64,000 nucleotides of DNA from Algibacter mikhailovii (GTDB taxonomy: Bacteria > Bacteroidota > Bacteroidia > Flavobacteriales > Flavobacteriaceae): NCBI RefSeq assembly GCF_014651495.1, contig NZ_BMWZ01000003.1:62001-126000 (forward strand), read 5' to 3'. This document shows positions 33,135-42,786 of this stretch, in pieces (position 1 is the stretch's first letter; every line of letters starts with the position of its first letter). A program made the position numbers and the translations under genes. Below the pieces are notes generated by a model that did no database searches, had not been told where the DNA came from, and saw only the letters and a list, made by a program, of their open reading frames with translations.

Positions 33135-34796
33135 CTAAAACTTATATTCAGAAAGTCCTTTGGTAAAGGCTTCCGGATTTTCAGCCAAGTGATACCTAGG
33201 ATCATCAATATCTTCTACGATAACCTCCCTAAATTTAGGGTTAGACTTATACAATAGAATTTTACAATCTTCACTTAAATGCTTTAATTTTATCTTTTTA
33301 CCCGCAGCCTCATATTTACTAACTAAGTTAAAAATAGCTTCAATAGCTGAATGATCACTAATTCGAGACTCTACAAAATCAACCTCAACATGTTCTGGAT
33401 CATCTTTAACATCAAACTTCTCATTAAAAGCAATAATAGAACCAAAAAATAAGGGACCCCAAATTTCATAGACCTTAGTACCATCTTCACGTACACGTTT
33501 ACGCGCTCTAATACGTTTTGCATTTTCCCATGCAAAAACTAAAGCCGAAATAATAACCCCAACAAAAACGGCTATAGCTAAGTCAAAAATAACTGTAACT
33601 GCAGACACAACAACCAAAACAAAGGCGTCCGATTTAGGTATCTTTCGCATGATTCTAAAACTAGACCATGCAAAAGTCTCAATAACCATCATGAACATAA
33701 CCCCAATTAATGCTGCTATGGGAACTTGCTCGATTAATTTATCAGTAAATAAGATAAAGGTTAATAAAGTAAGCGCCATCATAATTCCGGATAATCTTCT
33801 ACGGCCACCAGCTTTAATATTAATTACCGTCTGACCAATCATACCACAACCTCCGGTACCTCCAAAAAGCCCAGACATAATATTACCAGCTCCTTGTGCA
33901 ATACATTCGCGATTTCCATCGCCCCTAGTTTCAGTAAGCTCATCCACTAAGTTCATTGTCATTAAAGACTCTATCAATCCAACGGATGCCGCCAAAAAAG
34001 CATAAGGCAAAATAAAACTAAGTGTATCAAAATTAAAAGGTAACTTTTGCCATAACTCAACATTAGGTGTAGGGAATTCCCCTTTTAAACCCGTACCTCC
34101 TCCTTCAATAATATAAGAACCAACGGTTGAAACATCCATATTAAAACCAACCACAATTAATGTCGTTACCAATATAGCTGTTAAGGCTGCAGGAATTTTA
34201 GTGGTAATCTTAGGCAATACATAAATAACACCCATGGTAAGTGCCACTAGGCCAATCATGATGTATAATTCAGTACCACTCATAAAAGTACTAACATATT
34301 CTTTCACGCCCTCTGGAGATATATGTAATGTTTTGTGTGAAAACATTTTAACTTGTGCCCAGAATATCACAATAGCAAGACCATTAACAAATCCCATCAT
34401 AACAGGATGCGGAATCAATCTTACAAACCGTCCTAGCTTAAAAACTCCTGCAAGGATTTGAATAACCCCCATTAAAACAACACAGGCCATTAGGTAGAAA
34501 AAACCCATATTCTCTATAGGTTGATCAAATAACATTCCTTTTGTATGACCTTCAGCAATCATGCCAACAAAAATTACGGCAACTGCTCCTGCCGCTCCTG
34601 AGATCAATCCGGGTCTCCCTCCAAAAATAGCGGCTACTAATCCAATTATAAAGGCTCCCGAAAGCGCCATTAAAGGATCTATTTGAGCCACGAAGGCAAA
34701 AGCCACAACTTCAGGCACCATTGCCAATGATACAGTAATCCCAGCTAAAATGTCATTTTTAGCGTTTGCTGTACGTTTAATTATAAATTCAGTCAT
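33135..34796 (-). CDS. SulP family anion transporter with STAS domain
   Basis: The 553-residue protein has about 10-12 hydrophobic segments with the SulP features GLVAAIFGGRPGLISGAAGA and GNIMSGLFGGTGGCGMIGQT, then a C-terminal cytoplasmic STAS domain (residues about 450-530; HVEVDFVESRISDHSAIEAI). SulP proteins carry sulfate, bicarbonate or dicarboxylates, usually with Na+ or H+; the substrate is not readable, though bicarbonate/Na+ (BicA-like) is common in marine bacteria. It is a single-gene unit converging on coaD, with a -7 box just upstream. Confidence 0.9.
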   Translation of the reverse strand: MTEFIIKRTANAKNDILAGITVSLAMVPEVVAFAFVAQIDPLMALSGAFIIGLVAAIFGGRPGLISGAAGAVAVIFVGMIAEGHTKGMLFDQPIENMGFFYLMACVVLMGVIQILAGVFKLGRFVRLIPHPVMMGFVNGLAIVIFWAQVKMFSHKTLHISPEGVKEYVSTFMSGTELYIMIGLVALTMGVIYVLPKITTKIPAALTAILVTTLIVVGFNMDVSTVGSYIIEGGGTGLKGEFPTPNVELWQKLPFNFDTLSFILPYAFLAASVGLIESLMTMNLVDELTETRGDGNRECIAQGAGNIMSGLFGGTGGCGMIGQTVINIKAGGRRRLSGIMMALTLLTFILFTDKLIEQVPIAALIGVMFMMVIETFAWSSFRIMRKIPKSDAFVLVVVSAVTVIFDLAIAVFVGVIISALVFAWENAKRIRARKRVREDGTKVYEIWGPLFFGSIIAFNEKFDVKDDPEHVEVDFVESRISDHSAIEAIFNLVSKYEAAGKKIKLKHLSEDCKILLYKSNPKFREVIVEDIDDPRYHLAENPEAFTKGLSEYKF

Positions 34797-34815
34797 GGTT
34801 GTTTTTTTGAAGGTG

Positions 34816-34823
34816 CAAATTTA
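34816..34823 (-). promoter_or_regulatory. -7 box for the SulP gene
   Basis: On the minus strand the bases read TAAATTTG, matching TAnnTTTG, 20 bases upstream of the start codon. Confidence 0.5.
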
Positions 34824-35057
34824 CGTTTAATATATTGACGTGCAAGAAGAAGTAATATAAATTATGACACATTCAATCACTGTAAATCAAAGATTGCTTA
34901 TTCCTGTATATAAAATCATGTAAGTTAAAATAAATCTAAACATAATAATCCTTAAATGACTTGCGGGTAATTAGTGCTCGTTATATCCTAAATATAGACT
35001 AATCTTTATCATTCCTTTTTCATATTTTTAACTTTATCTCCGAGGAACTATTATGTG

Positions 35058-36239
35058 ATGGCTAAATTACCAGAAAAAAAAGTAAGAATTAATGCTGTTG
35101 ATGCTTTACGCGGCTTCGCTATTATGGGTATTATGCTTTTACATAGTATTGAACACTTTAACTTTTACGTATTTCCGGACAAGAACACACAACCAGATTG
35201 GCTAAATAACCTAGATGAAGGTGTTTGGGACACTTTGTTTTTTATTTTTGGAGGAAAGGGCTATGCTATTTTTGCTGTTTTATTTGGTTTTACATTTAGT
35301 TTAATGTTCGCTAAACAACAAAACCTAGGCAAAGACTTTGGATTCCGATTTTTATGGCGAATGGTACTTTTAGCTGGGTTTGCTTTTATAAATGGACTTT
35401 TCTTTCCTGGTGAGGTCCTACTTATGTATTCTATAGTTGGCATCATCCTTTTTTTAGTAAGAAAATGGCGTGAAAAGGCATTACTTTTTACCTCCTTGTT
35501 TTTTCTGTTACAACCTATAGAATGGATACATTATTTTGTATATCTATTCGATAATGAATACATGGTACCACAAACCCAAATGAGTAGTTATTGGGGTTTC
35601 ATAATAGAAGGACAATTAAGTGATTCGTTTTTTGAGTTAATAAAAAACAATACACTGTACGGACACAAAGTTGCTCTTCTTTGGGCGTATGGGGTTGGTC
35701 GATTATTACAAACTGCTGGGCTTTTTGTTTTAGGGTATTGGCTAGGCAAAAAGAATTATTTCAGAGATTCAGTAAAAAGTAGAATGTTTTGGAAAAAAAC
35801 TTTAATGCTTTCCATACTAGCCTTTATTTCTCTTTACATGCTAGAGTTAAATATGAAAGCAAATATCACTGAAAAAATTTATAAAGACACCCTTGTTAAG
35901 GCAATTGACATGTATGGCAATTTAGCCTTTACCTTCATTTTAATATCCGTTTTTCTATTGTTATACAAAACAACCATATTCAAAAAATCAACTAACGGGT
36001 TACGTCATTGCGGCAAAATGAGTTTAACCGCCTATGTTTTTCAATCGATTGTAGGTAGTTACGTTTTTTATGAATACGGCCTAGGATTAGGTCCATCATT
36101 AGGCCATACCAAAAGTTTTTTACTCGGAATATTACTTTTTGTGATTCAGGTGTATATTTATAAATACTGGCTAAAAACCTTCAAACAAGGTCCACTAGAA
36201 AAACTCTGGCACAAATTAACTTGGCTAAAAACTAAATGA
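35058..36239 (+). CDS. DUF418 family membrane protein
   Basis: The ATG at 35058 is used; an adjacent GTG at 35055 would add one residue. The 393-residue protein has about nine hydrophobic segments. It begins RINAVDALRGFAIMGIMLLH (the motif shared by DUF418/YeiB and acyltransferase-3-like membrane proteins) and carries the C-terminal DUF418 pattern (GLRHCGKMSLTAYVFQSIVG ... YKYWLKTFKQGPLEKLWHKL). Function is not established; a membrane acyl or small-molecule transfer role is only suggested by fold likeness. Single gene, converging on the NUDIX gene with 2 bases between stops. Confidence 0.9.
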   Translation: MAKLPEKKVRINAVDALRGFAIMGIMLLHSIEHFNFYVFPDKNTQPDWLNNLDEGVWDTLFFIFGGKGYAIFAVLFGFTFSLMFAKQQNLGKDFGFRFLWRMVLLAGFAFINGLFFPGEVLLMYSIVGIILFLVRKWREKALLFTSLFFLLQPIEWIHYFVYLFDNEYMVPQTQMSSYWGFIIEGQLSDSFFELIKNNTLYGHKVALLWAYGVGRLLQTAGLFVLGYWLGKKNYFRDSVKSRMFWKKTLMLSILAFISLYMLELNMKANITEKIYKDTLVKAIDMYGNLAFTFILISVFLLLYKTTIFKKSTNGLRHCGKMSLTAYVFQSIVGSYVFYEYGLGLGPSLGHTKSFLLGILLFVIQVYIYKYWLKTFKQGPLEKLWHKLTWLKTK

Positions 36240-36241
36240 AT

Positions 36242-36823
36242 TTATATCAATAATTTTATATTGGCATAAGAATTTTCAAGAGCCGCCAGAGCTTGATCAT
36301 TATTCAACCAAGCCACTTTGGTAATACCCTCATTCTCCTGAGCATGTAATTTACCATTAAAACTTGTTTTCATTTCGAACCAATACGTCACTTTAATTCT
36401 ATATTGCCCATTACGCTTGAAAATATGATAGGTCCTATCTAAAGGTTTGCTAATACTCAGACCAGTAACCCCTGTTTCCTCGGTCACCTCACGCATAGCT
36501 GTTTCTTCAATAGTTTCTTTTCGTTCTGCCTTTCCTTTTGGCAAATCCCATTTATCATTTCTATAAATAAACAATATTTCCCCGCTATCATTATAGACTT
36601 TTCCTCCTCCTGCAATGACACAAGGCAACTTTTTTAAAAATTTTTTAATGAGCTTGTCTTCATTTTTATGTATCAACCTTACTTCTTCTAAAGAAGTATT
36701 ATTAAGTTTTTTTATAACCTTAGCCATATTCACTGTTTTAAGTAAATAATTCTTAAAGTTAGTTTCCTTCTCAACTATTGCAGTTAAAACAATTGGCTTA
36801 TCTCCAACAAAAACTTTATACAT
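36242..36823 (-). CDS. NUDIX hydrolase
   Basis: The 193-residue protein carries a complete Nudix box (GKAERKETIEETAMREVTEE then TGV, matching Gx5Ex7REVxEExGV), preceded by FIYRNDKWDLPKGK. Nudix enzymes cleave nucleoside diphosphates linked to another group; the substrate is unknown. Residues 1-60 form an extra N-terminal part (MYKVFVGDKPIVLTAIVEKE). It is divergent from pyrE. Confidence 0.93.
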   Translation of the reverse strand: MYKVFVGDKPIVLTAIVEKETNFKNYLLKTVNMAKVIKKLNNTSLEEVRLIHKNEDKLIKKFLKKLPCVIAGGGKVYNDSGEILFIYRNDKWDLPKGKAERKETIEETAMREVTEETGVTGLSISKPLDRTYHIFKRNGQYRIKVTYWFEMKTSFNGKLHAQENEGITKVAWLNNDQALAALENSYANIKLLI

Positions 36824-36944
36824 AGTTTACCACTATTAAAAAATTGAATACGGTAAAAATATGATTTTTACCTAGACCCAAAACATTGTTGAAAAATATT
36901 TTTTTTTATCACTAAGTGGCATTCTCTAAAATTAAATTTATATG

Positions 36945-36952
36945 TAATTTTG
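36945..36952 (+). promoter_or_regulatory. -7 box for pyrE
   Basis: TAATTTTG matches TAnnTTTG and ends 5 bases before the ATG at 36958, so the mRNA would be nearly leaderless. This argues against the longer frame starting at 36916. Confidence 0.45.
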
Positions 36953-36957
36953 CATCT

Positions 36958-37602
36958 ATGATTTTTAACAAAAACACCGCAAAAAAAACAGCTGAAGTTT
37001 TATTACAAATTAATGCAATAAAGCTCAGTCCCAAAGAACCTTTCACTTGGGCTTCTGGCTGGAAATCACCAATTTATTGTGACAACCGTATTGTACTATC
37101 TTTTCCTCCAATACGTAATTACATCCGAGAAACTATGGCCAACCATATTGAAAAACAATATGGAAAACCAGATGTTATAGCGGGTGTAGCCACAGGGGCG
37201 ATTGGGATTGGCATGCTAGTAGCTCAATATCTCGATTTGCCTTTTATTTATGTTAGACCTGACGCCAAAGGTCATGGACGTAAAAATCAAATTGAAGGCT
37301 TTATTGAAAGCGGACAAAACGTTGTTGTTGTGGAAGATTTAATTAGCACAGGCAAAAGTAGTTTGAATGCTGTAAAAGCATTAAAAGAAGCTAATATAAA
37401 CGTAAAAGGTATGGTAGCTATATTTACCTATGGATTTGATGTGGCTGCCGAAAACTTCAAAAAAGAAGGCATTATGCTACAAACCCTAAGTAATTACGAT
37501 AATCTTTTAGAACAAGCCCTTGATACCAACTATATTTCTCAAAAAGAATTAGAGACTTTGTCTGAATGGAATACCAATCCCAGCGAATGGAATGCTATTT
37601 AA
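36958..37602 (+). CDS. pyrE: Orotate phosphoribosyltransferase
   Basis: The ATG at 36958 gives 214 residues with a normal PyrE start (KNTAKKTAEVLLQINAIKLS); 14 extra codons upstream overlap the -7 box. Key blocks: FTWASGWKSPIYCDNR (orotate site), YVRPDAKGHGRKNQIEG (catalytic flexible loop) and the PRPP site VVVVEDLISTGKSSLNAVKA. It converts orotate and PRPP to OMP. First gene of the block conserved in flavobacteria; the SRPBCC gene follows 67 bases on. Confidence 0.96.
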   Translation: MIFNKNTAKKTAEVLLQINAIKLSPKEPFTWASGWKSPIYCDNRIVLSFPPIRNYIRETMANHIEKQYGKPDVIAGVATGAIGIGMLVAQYLDLPFIYVRPDAKGHGRKNQIEGFIESGQNVVVVEDLISTGKSSLNAVKALKEANINVKGMVAIFTYGFDVAAENFKKEGIMLQTLSNYDNLLEQALDTNYISQKELETLSEWNTNPSEWNAI

Positions 37603-37669
37603 AGCCAAATTTCTTTAATTTAGCACAAAACTCGTATAACTTTATAACAATCAAGAATTTAACAATACT

Positions 37670-38065
37670 ATGAATTTAGAATCTCCAAAAATAAATGTTG
37701 GTAAATCTCCAGAAGATGTTTGTGCTTTTTTAGCTGATATAAAAAATTTCGAATCTTTAATGCCTGAGAATATTAGTAAATTTGAAGTACTATCAGAGGA
37801 CACCTTCATATTTGCCTTAAAAGGTATGCCCGAAATTGTTTTGAAAAAGAAGGAAGTTATCCCTCCTAATAAAATAGTACTAGGTGCAGCAGGTGGAAAA
37901 TTGGATTTCTCACTTGTAGGACATATTAATCAGGTAGATGATAATTCGAGCGAAGTACAATTAAGTTTTTCAGGTGATTTTAATCCCATGATGGCCATGA
38001 TGATTAAAAGCCCTATCACTAAATTTATTGAAACTTTAGCTACGAATATACCTTCGTCAATCTAA
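37670..38065 (+). CDS. SRPBCC family small ligand-binding protein
   Basis: The 131-residue protein looks like a one-domain SRPBCC/START-like fold: KINVGKSPEDVCAFLADIKN, FESLMPENISKFEVLSEDTF, then beta strands and a long C-terminal helix (MMAMMIKSPITKFIETLATN). It has no signal peptide and no obvious catalytic residues, so a cytoplasmic hydrophobic-ligand or lipid-binding role is inferred. It sits between pyrE and birA. Its stop overlaps the end of birA by 4 bases (converging). Confidence 0.8.
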   Translation: MNLESPKINVGKSPEDVCAFLADIKNFESLMPENISKFEVLSEDTFIFALKGMPEIVLKKKEVIPPNKIVLGAAGGKLDFSLVGHINQVDDNSSEVQLSFSGDFNPMMAMMIKSPITKFIETLATNIPSSI

Positions 38066-38793
38066 TACAAAAGCGTTATTTCTTTCAAATCATAATGCTG
38101 TACTACTTGATCTTCAAGTAGTACTTGTAATTTTCCCGATTTAGAAACACCTTTAATAAAACCAGAAAACATAGAACCTTCAGCATCCTTAAATGTTGAA
38201 GGTTTATTTTTTCTAAACAAATAAGATTCATATTCTTCTTTCAAAGATTTCAATTCGTTGCGCTCTAATCTTTCAAAAGTCACCTTTAAATTCTGAATGA
38301 TACTAACCGTAATTTGGTCCATATCATAATCGATACCCGAAATCCTTTTTAAAGATGATGCTTGAGGTAATTTCTCAAAGTCAGTCTGATTTACATTGAG
38401 ACCTATACCAATAATAGATGACTCAAACACGCCTTGTTTCATGACATTTTCAATCAATATCCCACAAATCTTCTTATTGGCTGACATAATGTCGTTAGGC
38501 CATTTTACACTTAATCGAGGTATTGAAATTAATTCTAAGGTTTTCATTAAAGCTAAAGCCGCTGTCATACTGACGTAAAAAAAGTCATTAGGACGTACTC
38601 CAACCAATCGCTTATAAACACTAAAAGTCAGATTTTTAGAAGGTTGAGACTCCCAAATAGTTCCCAATTGACCACGTCCTTGAGTTTGAACCTGAGCAAC
38701 TACAGCTGTAAAATCCGATAGTGTCTCTTGAGTATATAAACGTCGTAAATAGCTATTTGTAGAATCAGTGGCATCAAGTTTGACTATACGCAT
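38062..38793 (-). CDS. birA: Biotin--[acetyl-CoA-carboxylase] ligase
   Basis: The 243-residue protein is the short, non-regulatory BirA without an N-terminal helix-turn-helix: DATDSTNSYLRRLY, the biotinyl-AMP loop VQTQGRGQLGTIWES, and KWPNDIMSANKKICGILIEN with the catalytic Lys/Asp. It activates biotin and attaches it to carboxyl carrier proteins such as AccB. It is divergent from rsfS. Confidence 0.95.
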   Translation of the reverse strand: MRIVKLDATDSTNSYLRRLYTQETLSDFTAVVAQVQTQGRGQLGTIWESQPSKNLTFSVYKRLVGVRPNDFFYVSMTAALALMKTLELISIPRLSVKWPNDIMSANKKICGILIENVMKQGVFESSIIGIGLNVNQTDFEKLPQASSLKRISGIDYDMDQITVSIIQNLKVTFERLERNELKSLKEEYESYLFRKNKPSTFKDAEGSMFSGFIKGVSKSGKLQVLLEDQVVQHYDLKEITLLY

Positions 38794-38859
38794 GCAGAAT
38801 ATATTGGTTTTCTATTAAATCTTATGATTAATTTAAAGTATAAAGAACCAAAAAAATAA

Positions 38860-38867
38860 TAACTTTG
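38860..38867 (+). promoter_or_regulatory. -7 box for rsfS-ftsH
   Basis: TAACTTTG matches TAnnTTTG and lies 21 bases before the rsfS ATG, giving a leader of about 15 bases. Confidence 0.5.
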
Positions 38868-38887
38868 CACAAAATTTAAATAATTTA

Positions 38888-39259
38888 ATGGCGAAAGAAA
38901 AAATTAACGCAGACGAATTAATATCAGTAATAATTAGTGGCATTGAAGATGTTAAAGGTAATGAAATAAATATTTTAGATTTAAGAGATATTGAAAACAC
39001 AGTTTGTGATTACTTTATTATTTGCGAAGGAACTTCAAATACGCAAGTAAACGCTATAGTTAATTCCATACAGAAAAAAGTCAGCAAAGAGCTTAAAGAC
39101 AATCCTTGGCATACCGAAGGTGCAGATAATGCAGAGTGGGTGTTAATTGATTATGTCAATGTTGTTGTTCATGTATTTCAAAAACATATTAGAGAATTTT
39201 ATGACATTGAAGGCCTTTGGGGAGACGCAAAAACCACTATTATAGAAACAAGTTACTAA
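38888..39259 (+). CDS. rsfS: Ribosomal silencing factor RsfS
   Basis: The 123-residue protein has the RsfS/Iojap core: LDLRDIENTVCDYFIICEGT, SNTQVNAIVNSIQKKV, and NAEWVLIDYVNVVVHVFQKH followed by REFYDIEGLWGDA. It binds L14 on the large subunit and blocks subunit joining when nutrients run low. ftsH starts 10 bases later, in the same transcript. Confidence 0.95.
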   Translation: MAKEKINADELISVIISGIEDVKGNEINILDLRDIENTVCDYFIICEGTSNTQVNAIVNSIQKKVSKELKDNPWHTEGADNAEWVLIDYVNVVVHVFQKHIREFYDIEGLWGDAKTTIIETSY

Positions 39260-39268
39260 AACATTGAA

Positions 39269-41233
39269 ATGGCAAAAGAAAACAAAAATATAAAAGACAA
39301 AAAACCTAAATTTAGTCCTTATTGGGTATACGGTATTCTAATTGCTGTGTTTTTAGGGTTTCAACTGTTTAGTGGCGGAAGCTATCAAGATGGAAACCTA
39401 ACTACGCCATCCGACTTTTTTAAATATTTGCAAGATGGTGACGTTGAGCGCGTTGATATTGTTAAAAACACACGGGTTGCCAAAGTATTTTTAACTAAAG
39501 ATGCTGAATCAAAAGAGATTCACAAAAATTCAAAACCTCAATCTTTTATACCATCTGCAACCAAATTACCCAACTATAGATTTGAATTTGGTGATTTACA
39601 GAATTTTGAAAACAAATTAAATGAATCTACAAAAGATTTAACGGACAAACCTGTTATCACTTTTGATACAGAAACCAATGATTGGGGCAACTTACTCATG
39701 GGCATCTTGCCATTCATTCTTCTAATAGGTGTTTGGATTTTTATTATGAGACGTATGTCTGGTGGTGCTGGTGGAGGCGCTGGTGGTCAAATTTTTAATA
39801 TAGGGAAATCAAAGGCCAAGTTATTTGATCAAAATACAGAAGTAAAAACAAGTTTCAAAGATGTTGCTGGATTAGAAGGGGCAAAAGAAGAAGTACAAGA
39901 AATAGTAGACTTCCTAAAATTCCCTGAAAAATACACTTCACTTGGTGGAAAAATTCCAAAAGGCGCTTTACTTGTAGGCCCTCCAGGTACAGGTAAAACC
40001 TTATTAGCAAAAGCAGTAGCTGGTGAAGCCAAAGTACCATTCTTTTCACTATCAGGATCAGATTTTGTGGAAATGTTTGTAGGTGTAGGCGCGTCTCGTG
40101 TTAGAGATTTATTTAAGCAAGCCAAAGAAAAATCACCATCTATTATTTTTATTGATGAGATAGATGCCATAGGTCGTGCTAGAGGTAAAAACGCCATGTC
40201 TGGTAGCAATGATGAACGTGAAAATACCCTTAACCAATTATTAACTGAAATGGATGGTTTTGGCACCAATACAAACGTTATTGTGATTGCTGCAACAAAC
40301 AGAGCAGACATTCTTGACAAAGCACTTATGCGTGCAGGTCGTTTTGACAGACAAATCTATGTTGATCTTCCTGATGTGCGTGAACGAGAAGAAATATTTG
40401 AAGTTCATTTAAGACCACTGAAAAAAGCGAAAGATTTAGATTTAGATTTTCTTTCCAAACAAACACCTGGTTTTTCTGGAGCAGATATCGCCAATGTTTG
40501 TAATGAAGCTGCCTTAATTGCTGCTAGAAATGGTAAAAAAGAAGTTGACAAACAGGACTTTCTTGATGCAGTAGACCGTATCATTGGTGGATTAGAAAAG
40601 AAAAATAAAATTATAACGCCTAGTGAGAAAAAAGCAGTGGCCTTTCATGAAGCCGGACATGCCGTTACAAGTTGGATGTTGGAACATGCTGCCCCATTAG
40701 TTAAAGTTACCATTGTACCACGTGGTCGTTCTTTAGGTGCAGCCTGGTATTTACCAGAGGAGCGTTTAATTGTGCGCCCTGAACAAATGTTGGATGAAAT
40801 GTGTGCTGCTCTTGGTGGTCGTGCTGCAGAAAAAGTAATCTTTAACAAAATTTCAACTGGAGCATTAAGTGACTTGGAAAAAGTCACTAAACAAGCTAGA
40901 GCAATGGTTACCATTTATGGCTTAAGCGATAAGATTGGTAATCTTACTTATTATGATTCGGGTCAAAGTGAGTATGGTTTTACAAAGCCCTACAGTGAGA
41001 AAACAGCAGAACTTATAGACAAAGAAATATCTGATATTATTGAAGAACAATATCAACGGGCTATAAATTTACTTGAAGAACATAAAGATAAATTAACAGA
41101 GCTTGCAGAAGTTCTATTAGAAAAAGAGGTGATTTTTAAAGATAACCTCGAAAAAATATTTGGGAAACGACCTTTTGAAAAAGAGGAAAAGGTTAATTCT
41201 AAAGAAAAAACAAATAGCGAAGAGGAAGAATAG
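39269..41233 (+). CDS. ftsH: ATP-dependent zinc metalloprotease FtsH
   Basis: The 654-residue protein has two membrane segments (residues about 18-34 and 145-163), a glycine-rich linker (SGGAGGGAGGQIFNIGKSKA), the AAA+ domain with Walker A GPPGTGKT (237-244), Walker B FIDEIDAIG and the SRH (NRADILDKALMRAGRFDRQ), and the zinc protease site HEAGH (460-464). It is a membrane-bound hexamer that degrades misfolded and short-lived proteins; in other bacteria it also tunes lipid synthesis. The C-terminal tail is Lys/Glu-rich. A terminator-like hairpin follows before the LUD gene. Confidence 0.97.
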   Translation: MAKENKNIKDKKPKFSPYWVYGILIAVFLGFQLFSGGSYQDGNLTTPSDFFKYLQDGDVERVDIVKNTRVAKVFLTKDAESKEIHKNSKPQSFIPSATKLPNYRFEFGDLQNFENKLNESTKDLTDKPVITFDTETNDWGNLLMGILPFILLIGVWIFIMRRMSGGAGGGAGGQIFNIGKSKAKLFDQNTEVKTSFKDVAGLEGAKEEVQEIVDFLKFPEKYTSLGGKIPKGALLVGPPGTGKTLLAKAVAGEAKVPFFSLSGSDFVEMFVGVGASRVRDLFKQAKEKSPSIIFIDEIDAIGRARGKNAMSGSNDERENTLNQLLTEMDGFGTNTNVIVIAATNRADILDKALMRAGRFDRQIYVDLPDVREREEIFEVHLRPLKKAKDLDLDFLSKQTPGFSGADIANVCNEAALIAARNGKKEVDKQDFLDAVDRIIGGLEKKNKIITPSEKKAVAFHEAGHAVTSWMLEHAAPLVKVTIVPRGRSLGAAWYLPEERLIVRPEQMLDEMCAALGGRAAEKVIFNKISTGALSDLEKVTKQARAMVTIYGLSDKIGNLTYYDSGQSEYGFTKPYSEKTAELIDKEISDIIEEQYQRAINLLEEHKDKLTELAEVLLEKEVIFKDNLEKIFGKRPFEKEEKVNSKEKTNSEEEE

Positions 41234-41266
41234 ACTGAAACTTATTTGTTTTGTTAAGGTTATAGT

Positions 41267-41306
41267 AAAAATCTTAAATTAGTCGTAAGGTTAATTTAAG
41301 ATTTTT
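41267..41306 (+). terminator. Hairpin after ftsH
   Basis: A perfect 15-bp stem (41267-41281 with 41292-41306) with five A on the left arm and a T-run ending the right arm lies 34 bases after the ftsH stop. It separates ftsH from the downstream lipid genes. Confidence 0.75.
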
Positions 41307-41354
41307 TATATTTGATAAAGTACATAATAGTCTGGGTTAATAGCAAATAATTAA

Positions 41355-41963
41355 ATGAGTCTTTTTAGAAAATTTTTTGGTTCCAAATCTAAACGATCTG
41401 AAGAGGAATTAAAATCTGATGACAGAGGCAGATATATGCCAGAAATAAAACTACCAATAGATGAAAGGTTTACAATAAACTTTAAAGCTAATGGCGGTAA
41501 ATTCTTGTATTGCGAAAATTTAAATGAAGCCTTTGAAAACCTAGGACATATTATTGAAGAAAATGAGTGGTCTGAAGAGCAGGTCTTAGTATTAGATTCC
41601 AATCTCGACGATAAATTTAAAAGCTGTGATTTATTGTCAACTAAAAACATAAATACTTCAACTTTTTTCTTAACCACCTGTGAAAACCTCATTGCTAATG
41701 ATGGCTCATTATTAATTTCATCAAAACAAATTTTTGAAAAGAAACTTCCCGAATTACCTTTTAATGTGGTTGTGTTTGCTACTACAAGTCAAATTGTTGA
41801 AAATATAGGAGAAGGACTAAGAGGAATAAAAACCAAAAACAAACAAAAAATACCTACCAATATTACAACCATAAAACATTTTAAATCTGGTAATGAAAAA
41901 GATTTTCTAAGTTATGGTAGTAGCGCAAAAAATCTCTACCTTCTGCTTCTAGAAGACTTATAG
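41355..41963 (+). CDS. LUD-domain (LutC/YkgG-like) protein
   Basis: The 202-residue protein starts with a basic stretch (MSLFRKFFGSKSKRSEEELK) and continues with a LUD/LutC-like domain: FFLTTCENLIANDGSLLISS and PFNVVVFATTSQIVENIGEG match the family's strand-turn-strand blocks. Classic LutC proteins help oxidise lactate together with LutA and LutB, but neither is nearby. Here the gene sits directly before cdsA (1 base between), a placement also remembered from other flavobacteria, so a role tied to membrane lipid synthesis is conceivable. Confidence 0.75.
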   Translation: MSLFRKFFGSKSKRSEEELKSDDRGRYMPEIKLPIDERFTINFKANGGKFLYCENLNEAFENLGHIIEENEWSEEQVLVLDSNLDDKFKSCDLLSTKNINTSTFFLTTCENLIANDGSLLISSKQIFEKKLPELPFNVVVFATTSQIVENIGEGLRGIKTKNKQKIPTNITTIKHFKSGNEKDFLSYGSSAKNLYLLLLEDL

Positions 41964-41964
41964 G

Positions 41965-42786
41965 ATGAAAGAAACCCTTACCCGATTACTCTCTGGATTA
42001 CTTTACGTGTCATTATTAGTGGTTTGCTTGTTTTTTGAACAGGCTCTTATTGGCCTTTTTTTTGTTTTTGGATTAATTTGTATGGGGGAATTCCTTAGAC
42101 TTATTCAGCTTAAAAGCTACGTTCCTTATCTAATTTTCACCCTCCTATTTGGCATTTTTGGTTATTGGCAAACGGTTTTAAATACAGATCAGGGATTGAA
42201 TGAAGCTATTCAAATCCTAATGGTACTTTCAATTTTTGTAAATCTATTTTTAATTAAAGATCTTTTTTCTGAAAAAACAATTCCATTGTTCAGCACCAAA
42301 CGATTTTTGCTTACTACTTTTTATTTATCAAGCGCTTTCGTATTTTTAATATTGATTGCAAATTATTACCAAGCCTATAATCCACAGATATTATTAGGGG
42401 CTTTTATTTTGATTTGGGTTAACGATACATTCGCTTATTTAGTGGGTAAAAACTTTGGGAAACAAAAGCTTTTTGAAAGTATATCCCCAAAAAAAACAGT
42501 TGAAGGATTTCTTGGTGGACTATTCTTTTCATGCGTTGCAAGCTATTTTATCGCTACCTTTACGGAAACTTTGGGTTTTACTAACTGGCTAATATTAAGT
42601 ATCATTATAAGTGTGTTCGGAACCATTGGTGATTTAATAGAATCCAAATTTAAAAGACAAGCAAAAGTTAAAGATAGTGGTGTTATTATGCCTGGACACG
42701 GTGGTCTTTTAGACCGCTTAGACAGCATTATATTTGCAGCGCCGTTCATATATTTATTTTTAAGAATACTACATTATGTTTCATAA
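41965..42786 (+). CDS. cdsA: Phosphatidate cytidylyltransferase (CDP-diglyceride synthase)
   Basis: The 273-residue membrane protein has about 7-8 hydrophobic segments and the family signature near the C-terminus: KRQAKVKDSGVIMPGHGGLL then DRLDSIIFAAPF. The NDTFAYLVGKNFGK block is also typical. It makes CDP-diacylglycerol from phosphatidic acid and CTP at the inner membrane. The psd gene begins inside its last 11 bases, so the two are translationally coupled. Confidence 0.95.
   Translation: MKETLTRLLSGLLYVSLLVVCLFFEQALIGLFFVFGLICMGEFLRLIQLKSYVPYLIFTLLFGIFGYWQTVLNTDQGLNEAIQILMVLSIFVNLFLIKDLFSEKTIPLFSTKRFLLTTFYLSSAFVFLILIANYYQAYNPQILLGAFILIWVNDTFAYLVGKNFGKQKLFESISPKKTVEGFLGGLFFSCVASYFIATFTETLGFTNWLILSIIISVFGTIGDLIESKFKRQAKVKDSGVIMPGHGGLLDRLDSIIFAAPFIYLFLRILHYVS

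Noticed and set aside
39829-40320. Minus-strand 163-codon frame inside ftsH
   Set aside because: Antisense to the AAA+ domain of a clear ftsH gene; Ser/Pro-rich composition typical of shadow frames.
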